NCBI RefSeq assembly: GCF_000242255.2
Contig: NC_017033.1
Coordinates: 434,001 to 498,000 of the forward strand
DNA length: 64,000 nt
From: Frateuria aurantia DSM 6220
GTDB lineage: Bacteria > Pseudomonadota > Gammaproteobacteria > Xanthomonadales > Rhodanobacteraceae
Direction of reading: 5' to 3'
In this document: positions 38,799 to 47,260 of the stretch, piece after piece
Layout: each line of letters opens with the position of its first letter
Numbering within the stretch: position 1 is the stretch's first letter
Position numbers and translations under genes: made by a program
Notes under the pieces: model-generated
Seen by the model: the letters and a program-made list of their open reading frames with translations, nothing else
Told to the model about the DNA's origin: nothing
The model's database searches: none

Positions 38799-39671
38799 GT
38801 GAGCCAGCGACGTTCCTATGGCCTGGGTACCGGCCTGTTCATTGTCTTCGGATTTGCCGCGCTGGTGTATCTGGCGACGCAGACCAGTTCATTGTCCAAT
38901 GGCTCGGCCGGAGACAGCTATCTGGTGACCGCGCATTTCGCCAATGTCGGCCAGCTCAAGGAGCGCGCGCCGATCAAGGTTGCCGGCGTGCGGATCGGCG
39001 AAGTGCGCTCGGTGCGCCTTGGTGCGCATGGCGATGTCGCCGACGTGCAGCTGGCGATCGACAAGCAGTACGCTTCGATCCCTGTCGACTCGATTGCCTC
39101 GATCTATACCAGTGGTCTGCTGGGCGACCAGTATGTCAATCTCAGCTACGGAAGTGCCAGGCAGGATCTGCATCAGGGCTCGACCCTGCAGTTCACGCGC
39201 CCGGCGCAGCAGCTTGAAGCCATGCTGGGCAAGTTCATGGGGACCGGCGACGGGGCGGACGCCATCGGTGGTACCTACGAAGTCACGGCCGACTTCAGCA
39301 ATGTCGGCAATCTTTCCCAGGGTGCCCTGGTCAAGCTGGCCGGCGTGGCCGTCGGTTCGGTCGAGAGTGTGACGGCGGACCCCGCTCAGCTCAATGCACA
39401 TGTGGTGCTGGCCATCGACAAGAAGTTCAACCAGATTCCGGATGATTCCAGCGCTGCCATATTCACCAACGGTTTGTTGGGGCCCCGCTATGTTGAGATT
39501 CAGCCCGGCGGTTCCCCGGACATGCTGAAGAACGGCGATCAGATGATTCTGACCCAGTCGGCGATGCAGCTTGAAGATCTGATCGGCAAGTTCATGGTCA
39601 ATGGCTCGGGGGGCTCGGCGTCCAAGAACGGGCCGGCGGCGTCCGGTTCGGCCAGCGGCAGCGGTCATTGA
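38799..39671 (+). CDS. mlaD: MlaD-type periplasmic MCE protein with two tandem MCE domains
   Basis: Substrate-binding, membrane-anchored subunit of the Mla complex. GTG start with AAGGAG upstream. 290 residues, against about 180 in E. coli MlaD. One transmembrane helix (about 11-26) is followed by two MCE domains, about 41-134 and 160-252. They are internal repeats: HFANVGQLKERAPIKVAGVRI versus DFSNVGNLSQGALVKLAGVAV, GLLGDQYVNL versus GLLGPRYVEI, and linker helices LEAMLGKFM versus LEDLIGKFM. A Gly/Ser tail ends the protein. E. coli MlaD forms a single hexameric ring; two domains would give a taller two-tier ring. That last point is inference. Confidence 0.95.
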   Translation: MSQRRSYGLGTGLFIVFGFAALVYLATQTSSLSNGSAGDSYLVTAHFANVGQLKERAPIKVAGVRIGEVRSVRLGAHGDVADVQLAIDKQYASIPVDSIASIYTSGLLGDQYVNLSYGSARQDLHQGSTLQFTRPAQQLEAMLGKFMGTGDGADAIGGTYEVTADFSNVGNLSQGALVKLAGVAVGSVESVTADPAQLNAHVVLAIDKKFNQIPDDSSAAIFTNGLLGPRYVEIQPGGSPDMLKNGDQMILTQSAMQLEDLIGKFMVNGSGGSASKNGPAASGSASGSGH

Positions 39672-39716
39672 GACCCTTGTCCTGTTTCATCCCATTGATG
39701 TTGTAAGGAGTATTCC

Positions 39717-40388
39717 ATGTTGCGTCGTTTGGTTTTTGCGACCGCGCTGAGCCTCGGCACCCTCGCGCTGCTGCCGCTGCAGGCCCAGGCCCAGAGTGCG
39801 GCCGCCAGTGCCCAGAATCCGGGGCAGCTGATGCAGTCGATTTCCAGTCAGCTGGCGGCTGCCGTCGATGGTCATCGCCAGCTGTACAAGGCTCATCCCG
39901 AGCAGTTGCCGGGCCTGGTCGACAGCATTCTGCTGCCGCACTTCGATGTCGACTACGCCGCCATTCTGGTGTTGGGCATGCATGCCCGCGAAGCGACACC
40001 GGAACAGCGCTCCCGCTTCGCCAAGGCTTTCTACAATTCGCTGACTCATCGTTATGCCGATGGCCTGCTGAATTTCAGCAGCAACCGCATGAAGGTGCTG
40101 CCCTTTACCGGTGATGCCAATGCCCGTCGTGCGGTGGTGCGCAGCCAGGCTACGTTGGACAACGGCAAGACGGCCGAGGTCGATTTCGTCTTCCACAAGA
40201 CCGCTTCCGGTGACTGGAAGGCCTATGACGTGATCCTGGAAGGCATTTCCTATATCACCAACTATCGCAACCAGGTGGATGCGCAGATCCGCAAGGAAGG
40301 CCTGGATGCCCTGATCCACTCTCTGGAAACCCAGGGTGACGACGCACTGAAGCAGATGGAAGGCAACAAGCCTGCCGGCGGCCAGTGA
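39717..40388 (+). CDS. mlaC: Periplasmic phospholipid-binding shuttle MlaC
   Basis: Carries phospholipid between MlaA at the outer membrane and MlaD. 223 residues with a signal peptide (MLRRLVFATALSLGTLALLPLQAQA). The family core is seen in PGLVDSILLPHFDVDYAAILVLG, TPEQRSRFAKAFYNSLTHRYADGLL and DWKAYDVILEGISYITNYRNQVDAQIRKEGLDALI. The mature protein has no membrane anchor. The stop overlaps the GTG start of mlaB. Confidence 0.95.
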   Translation: MLRRLVFATALSLGTLALLPLQAQAQSAAASAQNPGQLMQSISSQLAAAVDGHRQLYKAHPEQLPGLVDSILLPHFDVDYAAILVLGMHAREATPEQRSRFAKAFYNSLTHRYADGLLNFSSNRMKVLPFTGDANARRAVVRSQATLDNGKTAEVDFVFHKTASGDWKAYDVILEGISYITNYRNQVDAQIRKEGLDALIHSLETQGDDALKQMEGNKPAGGQ

Positions 40389-40690
40389 CGATTGAGGTCC
40401 AGTCCATGAACACGCCTTCTGCCGTTGGGGTGTTGGCGCTCAGCGGTCCGCTGACCTTCGCTTCCGCGGCGGCGACGCTGGAAGTGCAGCGCCGCCAGCT
40501 GGCCGGCGGGTCGGTGCAAGTCATCGATCTGGCCGGCGTCGGCGAATGCGACAGTGCGGGCCTGGCCTGCGTGCTTGCCCTGCTTTCCGAGGCCCAGCAG
40601 CGCTGTGGTGGTGACGTGCAACTGATCCATGTGCCGGCCGGCTTGCGTGCGCTGGCTGAAGTGGCCGATCTGGGCAAGTTGTTCGGCTGA
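40385..40690 (+). CDS. mlaB: STAS-domain protein MlaB
   Basis: Cytoplasmic STAS subunit that stabilises and activates MlaF. 101 residues, GTG start overlapping the mlaC stop (GTGA). The STAS core is LALSGPLTFASAAATL, VQVIDLAGVGECDSAGLACVLALL and the last helix LRALAEVADLGKLF. The conserved DSAGLA loop keeps the serine found in regulated STAS proteins; E. coli MlaB uses Thr-Ser contacts to MlaF instead of phosphorylation. Last gene of the operon, followed by an intrinsic terminator. Confidence 0.93.
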   Translation: MTIEVQSMNTPSAVGVLALSGPLTFASAAATLEVQRRQLAGGSVQVIDLAGVGECDSAGLACVLALLSEAQQRCGGDVQLIHVPAGLRALAEVADLGKLFG

Positions 40691-40737
40691 CAGGTCATGC
40701 GTGCCTTCGCCTGAGGCCTTGATCCGTCCATGTCGCC

Positions 40738-40766
40738 AGAGGGCCCCGGAAGGGGCCCTCTTTTTT
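40738..40766 (+). terminator. Rho-independent terminator of the mlaFEDCB operon
   Basis: A 10-bp stem AGAGGGCCCC/GGGGCCCTCT with GGAA loop, followed by TTTTTT. Confidence 0.95.
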
Positions 40767-41040
40767 GCCTGTGCGGAACGCGAGGCACGATATCGGGCGG
40801 CAGGTCGGCGCGGGATACCTGGCCTGCATGTCGGCCAGAATGCCGGAAGTCCGCAGTCGAAGGGTGGGTCAGAAGAGACCCGACGGTGTCATGAGACGAT
40901 GGCGGTCCGTCCGAGGCCGCGAGGGGCGGGTTCTTCCGTGCCGTCGGCCAGGTTTCAAGCTTTCAGCCCATCAGCCGACGGCCTGATTCGGGCATGGTCT
41001 GCCATCTTGCCGATTGCCCCTGGCGTTCCCGCGCAAGCAA

Positions 41041-41062
41041 AGAGGGCCCCGCAGGGCCCTCT
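41041..41062 (-). terminator. Terminator of mlaA
   Basis: A 9-bp stem AGAGGGCCC/GGGCCCTCT with a CGCA loop, read on the minus strand into CTTT. Its arms match those of the mlaFEDCB terminator 300 bp away. The 270 bp between them contain no gene I can see. Confidence 0.75.
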
Positions 41063-41086
41063 CTTCAAGGTCAGGCGAGGGCGTCT

Positions 41087-41977
41087 TCAGCCGCCGCGAC
41101 CAGTGCTGTAAGGTACGCTGCCCGGAGGGGGCGAACGGGTGGGCTTGGGCTTGTTCTTGTGCTGATCTTCCCACTGCTGCTGCTGTTGCAGCAGTTCGTC
41201 GGGATCGAAGTTCTTGTCGTTCATGCCCTGCAGCTGCTCCATGGCTTCGGCCGGCGGATGGCCGTAGTAGATCATGTTCAGACGCTGCTGACGGTAGGCA
41301 TCTCGAATGAAGGCATAGCGGTCGAAGGCGGTGCGCAGAAAGCCTTCCGCGCTCAGATATTGCTCGCGCACCGAGATCATGTACATGGCGCTGGGGATGT
41401 AGTACTGACCATCCTTGAAGCCGTGGTTGCGCTGCAGGTAGTTGATCGGGTCGAACAGATACCCGTCGACACCGAAGCGGGTGATGTCGCGCACCGTCGT
41501 CGGTCCGAGGAAGGGCGCTACCAGGTAGGGACCTTCCGGCACGCCCCAGCGAGCCAGGGTGACGCCGAAGTCGGTGTCATGCTTGGGGATATGCAAGGCA
41601 CTGGCCAGATCGTTCATGCCGGCGAAGCCCAGCAGCAGGTTGATCACCATCCGGCCCAGATTCTCGACCGCGTACAAGGGCTTGCCCTGCAGGATCTGGT
41701 TGGCGATGTTGACCGGCTGGCGAACGGTATCAAACAGGTTGTTGATGCCGTTGCGGATCATCGGCGTGGTGACTTTCTGGTAGCCGATCGCCGCAGGGCG
41801 CATCAGGCCGTAGTCGAAAAGGTCGTTGACCTTTTCCATCTTGCGGTTGAAATGCTCGTATGGATCATCCGTGCGCGGCTTGGCGATGGTGCAGCCGGCA
41901 AGGAAGGCGATCAGGCCGGCGAGGAGCAGGGCGCGAGCCGTCGCGGCGTAGGGGCGTAATGCGTTGAAGGACTGCAT
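41087..41977 (-). CDS. mlaA: Outer-membrane lipoprotein MlaA (VacJ)
   Basis: Doughnut-shaped outer-membrane component that extracts misplaced outer-leaflet phospholipid and passes it to MlaC. 296 residues from MQSFNALRP. Lipobox LIAFLAGC gives the acylated cysteine. The family body starts DDPYEHFNRKMEKVNDLFD and includes NLGRMVINLLLGFAGMNDLASALHIPKHDTDFGVTLARWGV. The C-terminal tail is long, glutamine-rich (QQQQQ) and proline-rich. It lies convergent to mlaFEDCB, so the whole Mla system is together, on two transcripts. Confidence 0.96.
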   Translation of the reverse strand: MQSFNALRPYAATARALLLAGLIAFLAGCTIAKPRTDDPYEHFNRKMEKVNDLFDYGLMRPAAIGYQKVTTPMIRNGINNLFDTVRQPVNIANQILQGKPLYAVENLGRMVINLLLGFAGMNDLASALHIPKHDTDFGVTLARWGVPEGPYLVAPFLGPTTVRDITRFGVDGYLFDPINYLQRNHGFKDGQYYIPSAMYMISVREQYLSAEGFLRTAFDRYAFIRDAYRQQRLNMIYYGHPPAEAMEQLQGMNDKNFDPDELLQQQQQWEDQHKNKPKPTRSPPPGSVPYSTGRGG

Positions 41978-42087
41978 CAGGGAGCCTGGAGGAGTCAAAG
42001 GGATAAGTATCCCGCTTAGTTTAGTAATACCTTGCGGGAATAGAAAGCTTTGATCGCATGCAGGGCGTATGATACCCCGTTGTCACC

Positions 42088-42116
42088 TTGTCAGCTAAAT
42101 GGCTGCTGGCTAAACT
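42088..42116 (+). promoter_or_regulatory. Promoter of rpoZ-spoT
   Basis: TTGTCA, a 17-bp spacer and TAAACT: close to consensus with ideal spacing, about 43 nt ahead of the rpoZ ATG. The 180-bp gap also serves mlaA on the other strand. Confidence 0.7.
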
Positions 42117-42158
42117 GTGATCATTCATAAATGGCTTTGATAGCTAAGGATTTTTCAG

Positions 42159-42449
42159 ATGGCCCGTATTACCGTAGAAGACTGCCTGAAGGTGGTCGAC
42201 AATCGCTTCGAGCTGGTGTTGATGGCGACCAAGCGAGCCCGTCAGCTGGCCAATGGCGTTGAGCCGGTAGTCAGCCCGGAAAATGACAAGCCCTCGGTGC
42301 TGGCCCTGCGCGAGATCGCGGCCCGTCGCATCGATGAAGCCACCATTGACGAGATCGATCGTGCCGAACGCGAGCGCGCCGAGCGCGAGGCGCTGGAATG
42401 GGCGGCCGCTGAAGTCGACGAGGACCTCTCCAAGGGCGGAGACGAATAA
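42159..42449 (+). CDS. rpoZ: DNA-directed RNA polymerase omega subunit
   Basis: Helps fold and hold the beta-prime subunit and, in E. coli, forms part of a ppGpp site. 96 residues. [29 protein letters not shown] is the conserved N-terminus; the acidic C-terminus ([12 protein letters not shown]) varies. AAGGA precedes the ATG. It leads spoT, the standard pairing. Confidence 0.97.
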   Translation: MARITVEDCLKVVDNRFELVLMATKRARQLANGVEPVVSPENDKPSVLALREIAARRIDEATIDEIDRAERERAEREALEWAAAEVDEDLSKGGDE

Positions 42450-42591
42450 GCATGGCTGACGGTGATGGCTGTCGGATCTGTCCAGCGGATGCCGGACCCT
42501 GCGGGGGATGGCCGTCGGACAACAGTGCAGCCGTCGCCGCAAGTCATGTCGGTCGTGGCTTGGTGGGTGCCTGCTGCCGGAGCCGCCGCTG

Positions 42592-44772
42592 ATGGAGCTC
42601 AGTCCAGCTTTGCAGGTGCCCTTGAATGCCGACCTGCCGGATTTCGTGCAGGTGCTGAAGCGTCAGGTCGCCTACCTGTCCGACAGCCAGATCGAGAAGG
42701 TGCTGCGTGCCTACGTGATCGGGGCCGAGGCCCATCGCGGCCAGACCCGCAAGAGCGGCGAGCCCTATATCACCCATCCGGTGGCGGTGGCCGGCATTCT
42801 CGCCGAGCAGCGGCTGGATGTGGAAACCATCATCGCCGCCATACTGCACGACACCCTGGAAGACACCGACTACAGTCGTGAGGACATGACGGCGGAGTTT
42901 GGCGATACCGTGGCCGAACTGGTCGACGGCGTGACCAAACTCGACAAGATGCATTTCGGCAGCCGGCAGGAGGCCGATGCGGAAAGCTTCCGCAAAATGC
43001 TGCTGGCCATGTCGCGCGACCTGCGTGTGATCCTGATCAAGCTGTCCGATCGCCTGCACAACATGCGGACACTGGGTGCCAAGGAGCCTGGGTCCCGCCG
43101 CCGCATCGCGCGCGAAACCCTGGAAATCTACGCGCCGATCGCCCAGCGGCTGGGCATGAACAAGTTCAAGGCCGAGCTGCAGGATCTGGGTTTCCGTGCC
43201 TTGTATCCCGAGCGTCATCGTGTGATCAGCGGCCGCATCCGCAGCGCCCTCGGTTCGCGCCGCGAGATGATGGGACAGATCGAGCGGGCACTGGCCGAGC
43301 GGCTGGCCCAGGCCGAATTGTCCGTATTGATCGCGGGACGGGTCAAATCGCCCTGGAGCATCTATTCCAAGATGCGCAGCGAGCACAAGAGCTTCGCCCA
43401 GCTGATGGACCTGTACGGCTTCCGGGTGGTCACCGACAGCCGCATGAACTGCTATGCCGCCCTGGGTGTGGTCCATGCGCTGTACAAGCCGGTGGATCGC
43501 CGCTTCAAGGACTTCATCGCGATTCCGAAGGCCAATGGTTACCAGTCGCTGCACACCGTGCTGCTGGGGCCGTCGAATGCGCCCATCGAAGTGCAGATCC
43601 GCACCTCGGACATGGATGATGTCGCCGAGGGGGGCGTGGCGGCGCACTGGGCCTACAAGGCCGATGTCAGCGGCCCGGCGGCGACCAACCAGGCCCAGCT
43701 GAAGGCCAGGGAGTGGCTGGCTTCGCTGGTCGACACCCAGGCCAACAATGCCTCGGCGGCCGAATTCATCGAGAACGTCAAGATCGACCTGTTCCCGGAC
43801 GAGGTCTATCTGTTTACTCCGCGTGGCGATATTCTGGCCCTGCCGCGTCATGCCACGGCACTCGATTTCGCCTATGCCGTGCACACGGATGTCGGCCAGC
43901 ATGCCGTGGCGGCCCGGGTCGATCGCAAGCTGGTGCCGTTGCGGACCCGGCTGGAGTCGGGTCAGCAGGTGGAAATCATCACCGCGCCGTCGGCCGGCCC
44001 CAATCCGGGCTGGCTGGATGCGGTTGTCACCGGCAAGGCCCGCACCGCGATCCGGCAGTATCTGAAACATCTGCAGCACGAGGATGCGGTCGATTTCGGT
44101 CATCGCATGCTGGACCGGGCGCTGGAACATCTGGGCTCCAGCCTGGATGCTATTCCCAGCCAGGTTCTGGAAGCATTCCTGGCCGACTCGCGCGAGGAAC
44201 GGCTGGAAGACCTGCTCTCGGATATCGCTCTGGGCAATCGCATGCCCGATCAGGTGGCGACACAGCTGCTGACCGCGCTGGGTCGTGGCGGCAGCACCGG
44301 TGTGCCGGCCCATCAGCCTATGGCGGCCGAGAAAATCACCATCACCGGTGCCGAGCGCGGCATTCTCAGTTTCGGCAATTGCTGCCATCCGCTGCCGGGT
44401 GACGACATCATCGGTTATCTGTCTTCAGGCAAGGGCGTGGTGGTGCACCGCCAGGAATGTCCCAATGTCGCCGAGCTGCGCAGTTCGCCGGGACGTTGCA
44501 TCGAGATCGGCTGGGCCCGCGAAGTGCAAGGCGTGTTCAAGGCCGAGCTGCGGGTCGAGGTCATCAACCGCCCCGGCGTGCTGGCGACCATCGCGACCGC
44601 GATAGCGGCCGCCGATTCCAATATCGAGAACGTCGAATACGTGGAGCAGGATGCCGCCGCGGCCAGTCTGCTGTTCACCCTGGAGGTCAATGACCGGCGC
44701 CATCTGGCCGAGGTGATCCGCCGGGTCCGCCGTACCGGGGCCGTCAGCGGCGTCTATCGCTATCCGATCTAA
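42592..44772 (+). CDS. spoT: Bifunctional (p)ppGpp synthase/hydrolase SpoT (RSH family)
   Basis: Makes and degrades the alarmone (p)ppGpp. 726 residues from MELSPALQVP; an upstream in-frame ATG lacks support. The HD hydrolase domain has HDTLEDTDYS and the DRLHNMRTLGA helix; the synthetase domain has GRVKSPWSIYSKM, YGFRVVTDS and RFKDFIAIPKANGYQSLHT. The RFKD motif (RXKD type) marks bifunctional enzymes, as opposed to EXDD in RelA. Then come TGS (VYLFTPRGDILALPRHATALDFAYAVH), helical, conserved-cysteine (GNCCHPLPGDDI) and ACT regions. No relA is in this window. Confidence 0.97.
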   Translation: MELSPALQVPLNADLPDFVQVLKRQVAYLSDSQIEKVLRAYVIGAEAHRGQTRKSGEPYITHPVAVAGILAEQRLDVETIIAAILHDTLEDTDYSREDMTAEFGDTVAELVDGVTKLDKMHFGSRQEADAESFRKMLLAMSRDLRVILIKLSDRLHNMRTLGAKEPGSRRRIARETLEIYAPIAQRLGMNKFKAELQDLGFRALYPERHRVISGRIRSALGSRREMMGQIERALAERLAQAELSVLIAGRVKSPWSIYSKMRSEHKSFAQLMDLYGFRVVTDSRMNCYAALGVVHALYKPVDRRFKDFIAIPKANGYQSLHTVLLGPSNAPIEVQIRTSDMDDVAEGGVAAHWAYKADVSGPAATNQAQLKAREWLASLVDTQANNASAAEFIENVKIDLFPDEVYLFTPRGDILALPRHATALDFAYAVHTDVGQHAVAARVDRKLVPLRTRLESGQQVEIITAPSAGPNPGWLDAVVTGKARTAIRQYLKHLQHEDAVDFGHRMLDRALEHLGSSLDAIPSQVLEAFLADSREERLEDLLSDIALGNRMPDQVATQLLTALGRGGSTGVPAHQPMAAEKITITGAERGILSFGNCCHPLPGDDIIGYLSSGKGVVVHRQECPNVAELRSSPGRCIEIGWAREVQGVFKAELRVEVINRPGVLATIATAIAAADSNIENVEYVEQDAAAASLLFTLEVNDRRHLAEVIRRVRRTGAVSGVYRYPI

Positions 44773-44850
44773 GATGCGGGGCCGTACATCGGGCCTGCCT
44801 CCGATCTGCAAGGGTCGCTGTCGCCCCTGAAACTGTTGCCGAGGTTCCCG

Positions 44851-46122
44851 ATGCTTGCACGCCGTTTGCGCCTGCGCGCCGCTCTCGTCCTGATGGGACT
44901 TTCCGTGCCGCTGGCAGGAGCAGCGGAGGGGGCAGCGGTCACGCCGGCCGCTTTTGCCCACTGTCTGGATGAGCTGTCCGCCCAGGGGCCGGCTCATCAG
45001 GTGTCAGCCTCCGTTTTTCATGCCTATACCCGGGACTTGAGTCCGGATGACAGCGTGCTGGCGGCACTGGATCGGCAGCCTGAGTTCAGCACGCCGATCT
45101 GGGATTATCTGTCCGGGCTGGTCGATGCGGAGCGGGTGGCCGATGGCCGTGCCGCGCTGCGCCAGTGGCAGGCGCCGCTGGCCGCGATCGAGCGGCGTTA
45201 CGGCGTCGATCCCGCCACGGTGGTGGCCGTCTGGGGCGTTGAAAGCAATTTCGGTCGCCAGCGCGGCAGCCGTCCGCTGCTGCGCTCGCTGGCGACCCTG
45301 TCCTGTGCCGGGCGACGTCAGGCCTTCTTCCGGGGCGAGCTGTTCGCCACTCTGCGGATTCTGCAGCATGGTGATATCGCGCCGGAACAATTGACGGGCT
45401 CATGGGCGGGCGCTTTCGGCCAGACCCAGTTCATGCCGAGCACTTTCGAGCGCATCGCCGTGGATTTTGATGGTGACGGTCGCCGTGATCTGGTGGGAAG
45501 CGCGGTCGATGCGCTGGCCTCCACGGCCCATTATCTGGCCCGTTCGGGCTGGCAGAGAGGCGAGTCTTGGGGGCTGCCGGCAAGGTTGCCGGCAGGGTAT
45601 CAGCCGCCGGTCAGCGGTCGCCGCGATACACGAAGCCTCGGCTTCTGGCGGCGGCAAGGCCTGCGTGCCTTGTCCGGCGCGGGCTTGCCGGCTGGCGACC
45701 AGTCGGCCGCGCTGCTGCAGCCGGCAGGCCCGGAGGGGCCGGCCTTTCTGGTCTTTCGCAATTTCAACGCGATCTACAGCTACAACGCCTCGATCAGCTA
45801 CACCCTGGCGATTGCCTTGCTGTCTGACCGGCTGCGCGGCCTGCCGGCGCCGACGCTGGCCTGGCCCACCGACGACCCGGGTACCTCGCGGGCCGAACGT
45901 CGCGAGATCCAGCAGCGTCTGCTGGATCTCGGTTATCCGCTGGGAGCGGCCGACGGCATGATCGGCGACAAGACCCGTGAGGCGATCCAGGCCGAGCAGC
46001 GCAAACGCGGCCTGCCGGCCGACGGTCGGGCAGGACAGAGGATCCTTCAGCGCTTGCGCATGTCATCGCCGGCCGCCTCGACGACCTCCGTGGCCGGCGG
46101 AGCCGGGGCGGTTTCGAAATAG
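44851..46122 (+). CDS. Lytic murein transglycosylase (MltB-type) with peptidoglycan-binding domain
   Basis: Cleaves peptidoglycan to 1,6-anhydromuropeptides in the periplasm. 423 residues from MLARRLRLRA with a signal peptide ending near VPLAGAAEG. The catalytic Glu is in VVAVWGVESNFGRQRGSRPLLRSLATLSC, followed by SWAGAFGQTQFMPSTFERIAVDFDGDG (family-typical) and a C-terminal PG_binding_1 domain (IQQRLLDLGYPLGAADGMIGDKTREAIQ). No lipobox is seen, so it is soluble rather than anchored like MltB. Its 3' end overlaps, on the other strand, the tail of the decayed DUF2252 gene. Confidence 0.9.
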   Translation: MLARRLRLRAALVLMGLSVPLAGAAEGAAVTPAAFAHCLDELSAQGPAHQVSASVFHAYTRDLSPDDSVLAALDRQPEFSTPIWDYLSGLVDAERVADGRAALRQWQAPLAAIERRYGVDPATVVAVWGVESNFGRQRGSRPLLRSLATLSCAGRRQAFFRGELFATLRILQHGDIAPEQLTGSWAGAFGQTQFMPSTFERIAVDFDGDGRRDLVGSAVDALASTAHYLARSGWQRGESWGLPARLPAGYQPPVSGRRDTRSLGFWRRQGLRALSGAGLPAGDQSAALLQPAGPEGPAFLVFRNFNAIYSYNASISYTLAIALLSDRLRGLPAPTLAWPTDDPGTSRAERREIQQRLLDLGYPLGAADGMIGDKTREAIQAEQRKRGLPADGRAGQRILQRLRMSSPAASTTSVAGGAGAVSK

Positions 46123-47164
46123 CCCCGATCCCAGGCCCGGGATCGGCTCTCCTGTCGCGCCTGACCCGCTGTGCGGACTCGGCGGACAGATCGATCAGCC
46201 GGGTTTTTCGGCACCGTTTGCCGGCGTATTCGATCAGCTCGTCGGCGCAGGCCAAATTCTCGCGGCCGCGGCTGCGCAGCAGGTCCTGCAGATGGGGGAT
46301 CGATCCCTTGGCGGATGCCAGCTCGATGCGGTCTTCCGAGGGCTGCAGGGCCCGCAGCACATAAGACTGGCCGTCCATTTCCACGGCCTGCATCCGGCGC
46401 TGGATGGCGATCACCTGCTCGGCCGGCGTCGTCCAGCGGGCCTGATGCTGCATGCCGCTGTGCAGGGATGAGCCGATCGCCAGTTTCAGATCCAGCAACA
46501 CCTGCCCATTCTCGCCGCCCTTGCCCTGAACCAGCACAATATAGCGTGGCAGGTCCAGACGGCCGGTGCCGGCCACTCGTCGGGCTACATCCAGCACTTC
46601 GAAGCAATCCGGCCTTTCATATTGTCGACCGCCCTGCTTCAGCAGGTTCCGTATCGGGGCGATCTGTTCGGCCGTGGCCGGCAGCAGCTTGTTGCCATCG
46701 ATCTTCAGGCGCCGATGACCGTTTTCCACTGCGGTGCGACGGGTCAGCAGGTCCTTGCGGCCGTGCAGATTGCCCGGCAGCTCGTCGATCAGACTGTCCA
46801 CCGTATCGCGCTCGATCCAGCCCGCCTTGCCACCGGCCAGTTCAGCAGCATAGGCCGCCACGGTATGCTCGCAAAGCGTATCGATGGTGCCTTCGCCCAG
46901 TCCCATGTCGGCCAGGGCGAAACGGATGCTGGTCAGCAGCCGCAGCAGTTCCCAGCTGCAGGGCGCCAGAGTGGCCTCGTCGAAATCATTGATGATCGTT
47001 GTGACCAGCTGGCTGTCTCCCTTGTAGCTGCCGAAGTTTTCCAGATGCAGGTCACCGCAGATCCAGCTTGCCGGCGCCTTGCGCAAGGCGCCGGCGGTGG
47101 GCCGCCGGGCATAGAACAAATGACAGCTGCCTCGCAGGAAGACAAAGGCATGCGGGCCAGCCAT
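46047..47164 (-). pseudogene. Decayed DUF2252 family gene
   Basis: DUF2252 proteins (kinase-like fold, unknown activity) of about 400 residues. Recognisable parts are HAFVFLRGSCHLFY, WICGDLHLENFGSY, INDFDEATLAPCSWELLRLL and YVLRALQPSEDRIELA. Three lesions are visible: the N-terminal residues of the family before HAFVFLRG have no counterpart upstream; the segment LLRSRGRENLACADELIEY appears to lack roughly a dozen family residues; and near 46131-46165 the frame shifts, so that the C-terminal end (RAWDRGYFETA) continues in another frame to the stop at the left end. The unshifted frame runs on into mltB and encodes nothing protein-like. Confidence 0.65.
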
Positions 47165-47260
47165 GGCGGGTCGCGCCCCTGGTTTCAGGCCTGGATGACG
47201 GCGGCGATGTCGATGCGGTTCGAGGTCATGCCAGGGTCCTGGGCGAGGGGAGCGGGTGGG

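Noticed and set aside
42544-44388. A 614-residue open frame on the minus strand across spoT
   Set aside because: Antisense shadow of spoT. It has no ribosome site and no recognisable motif.
45794-46046. C-terminal end of the unshifted DUF2252 frame (PGPGIGAISK and on)
   Set aside because: It is Arg/Pro-rich antisense of mltB; the family C-terminus continues in another frame.
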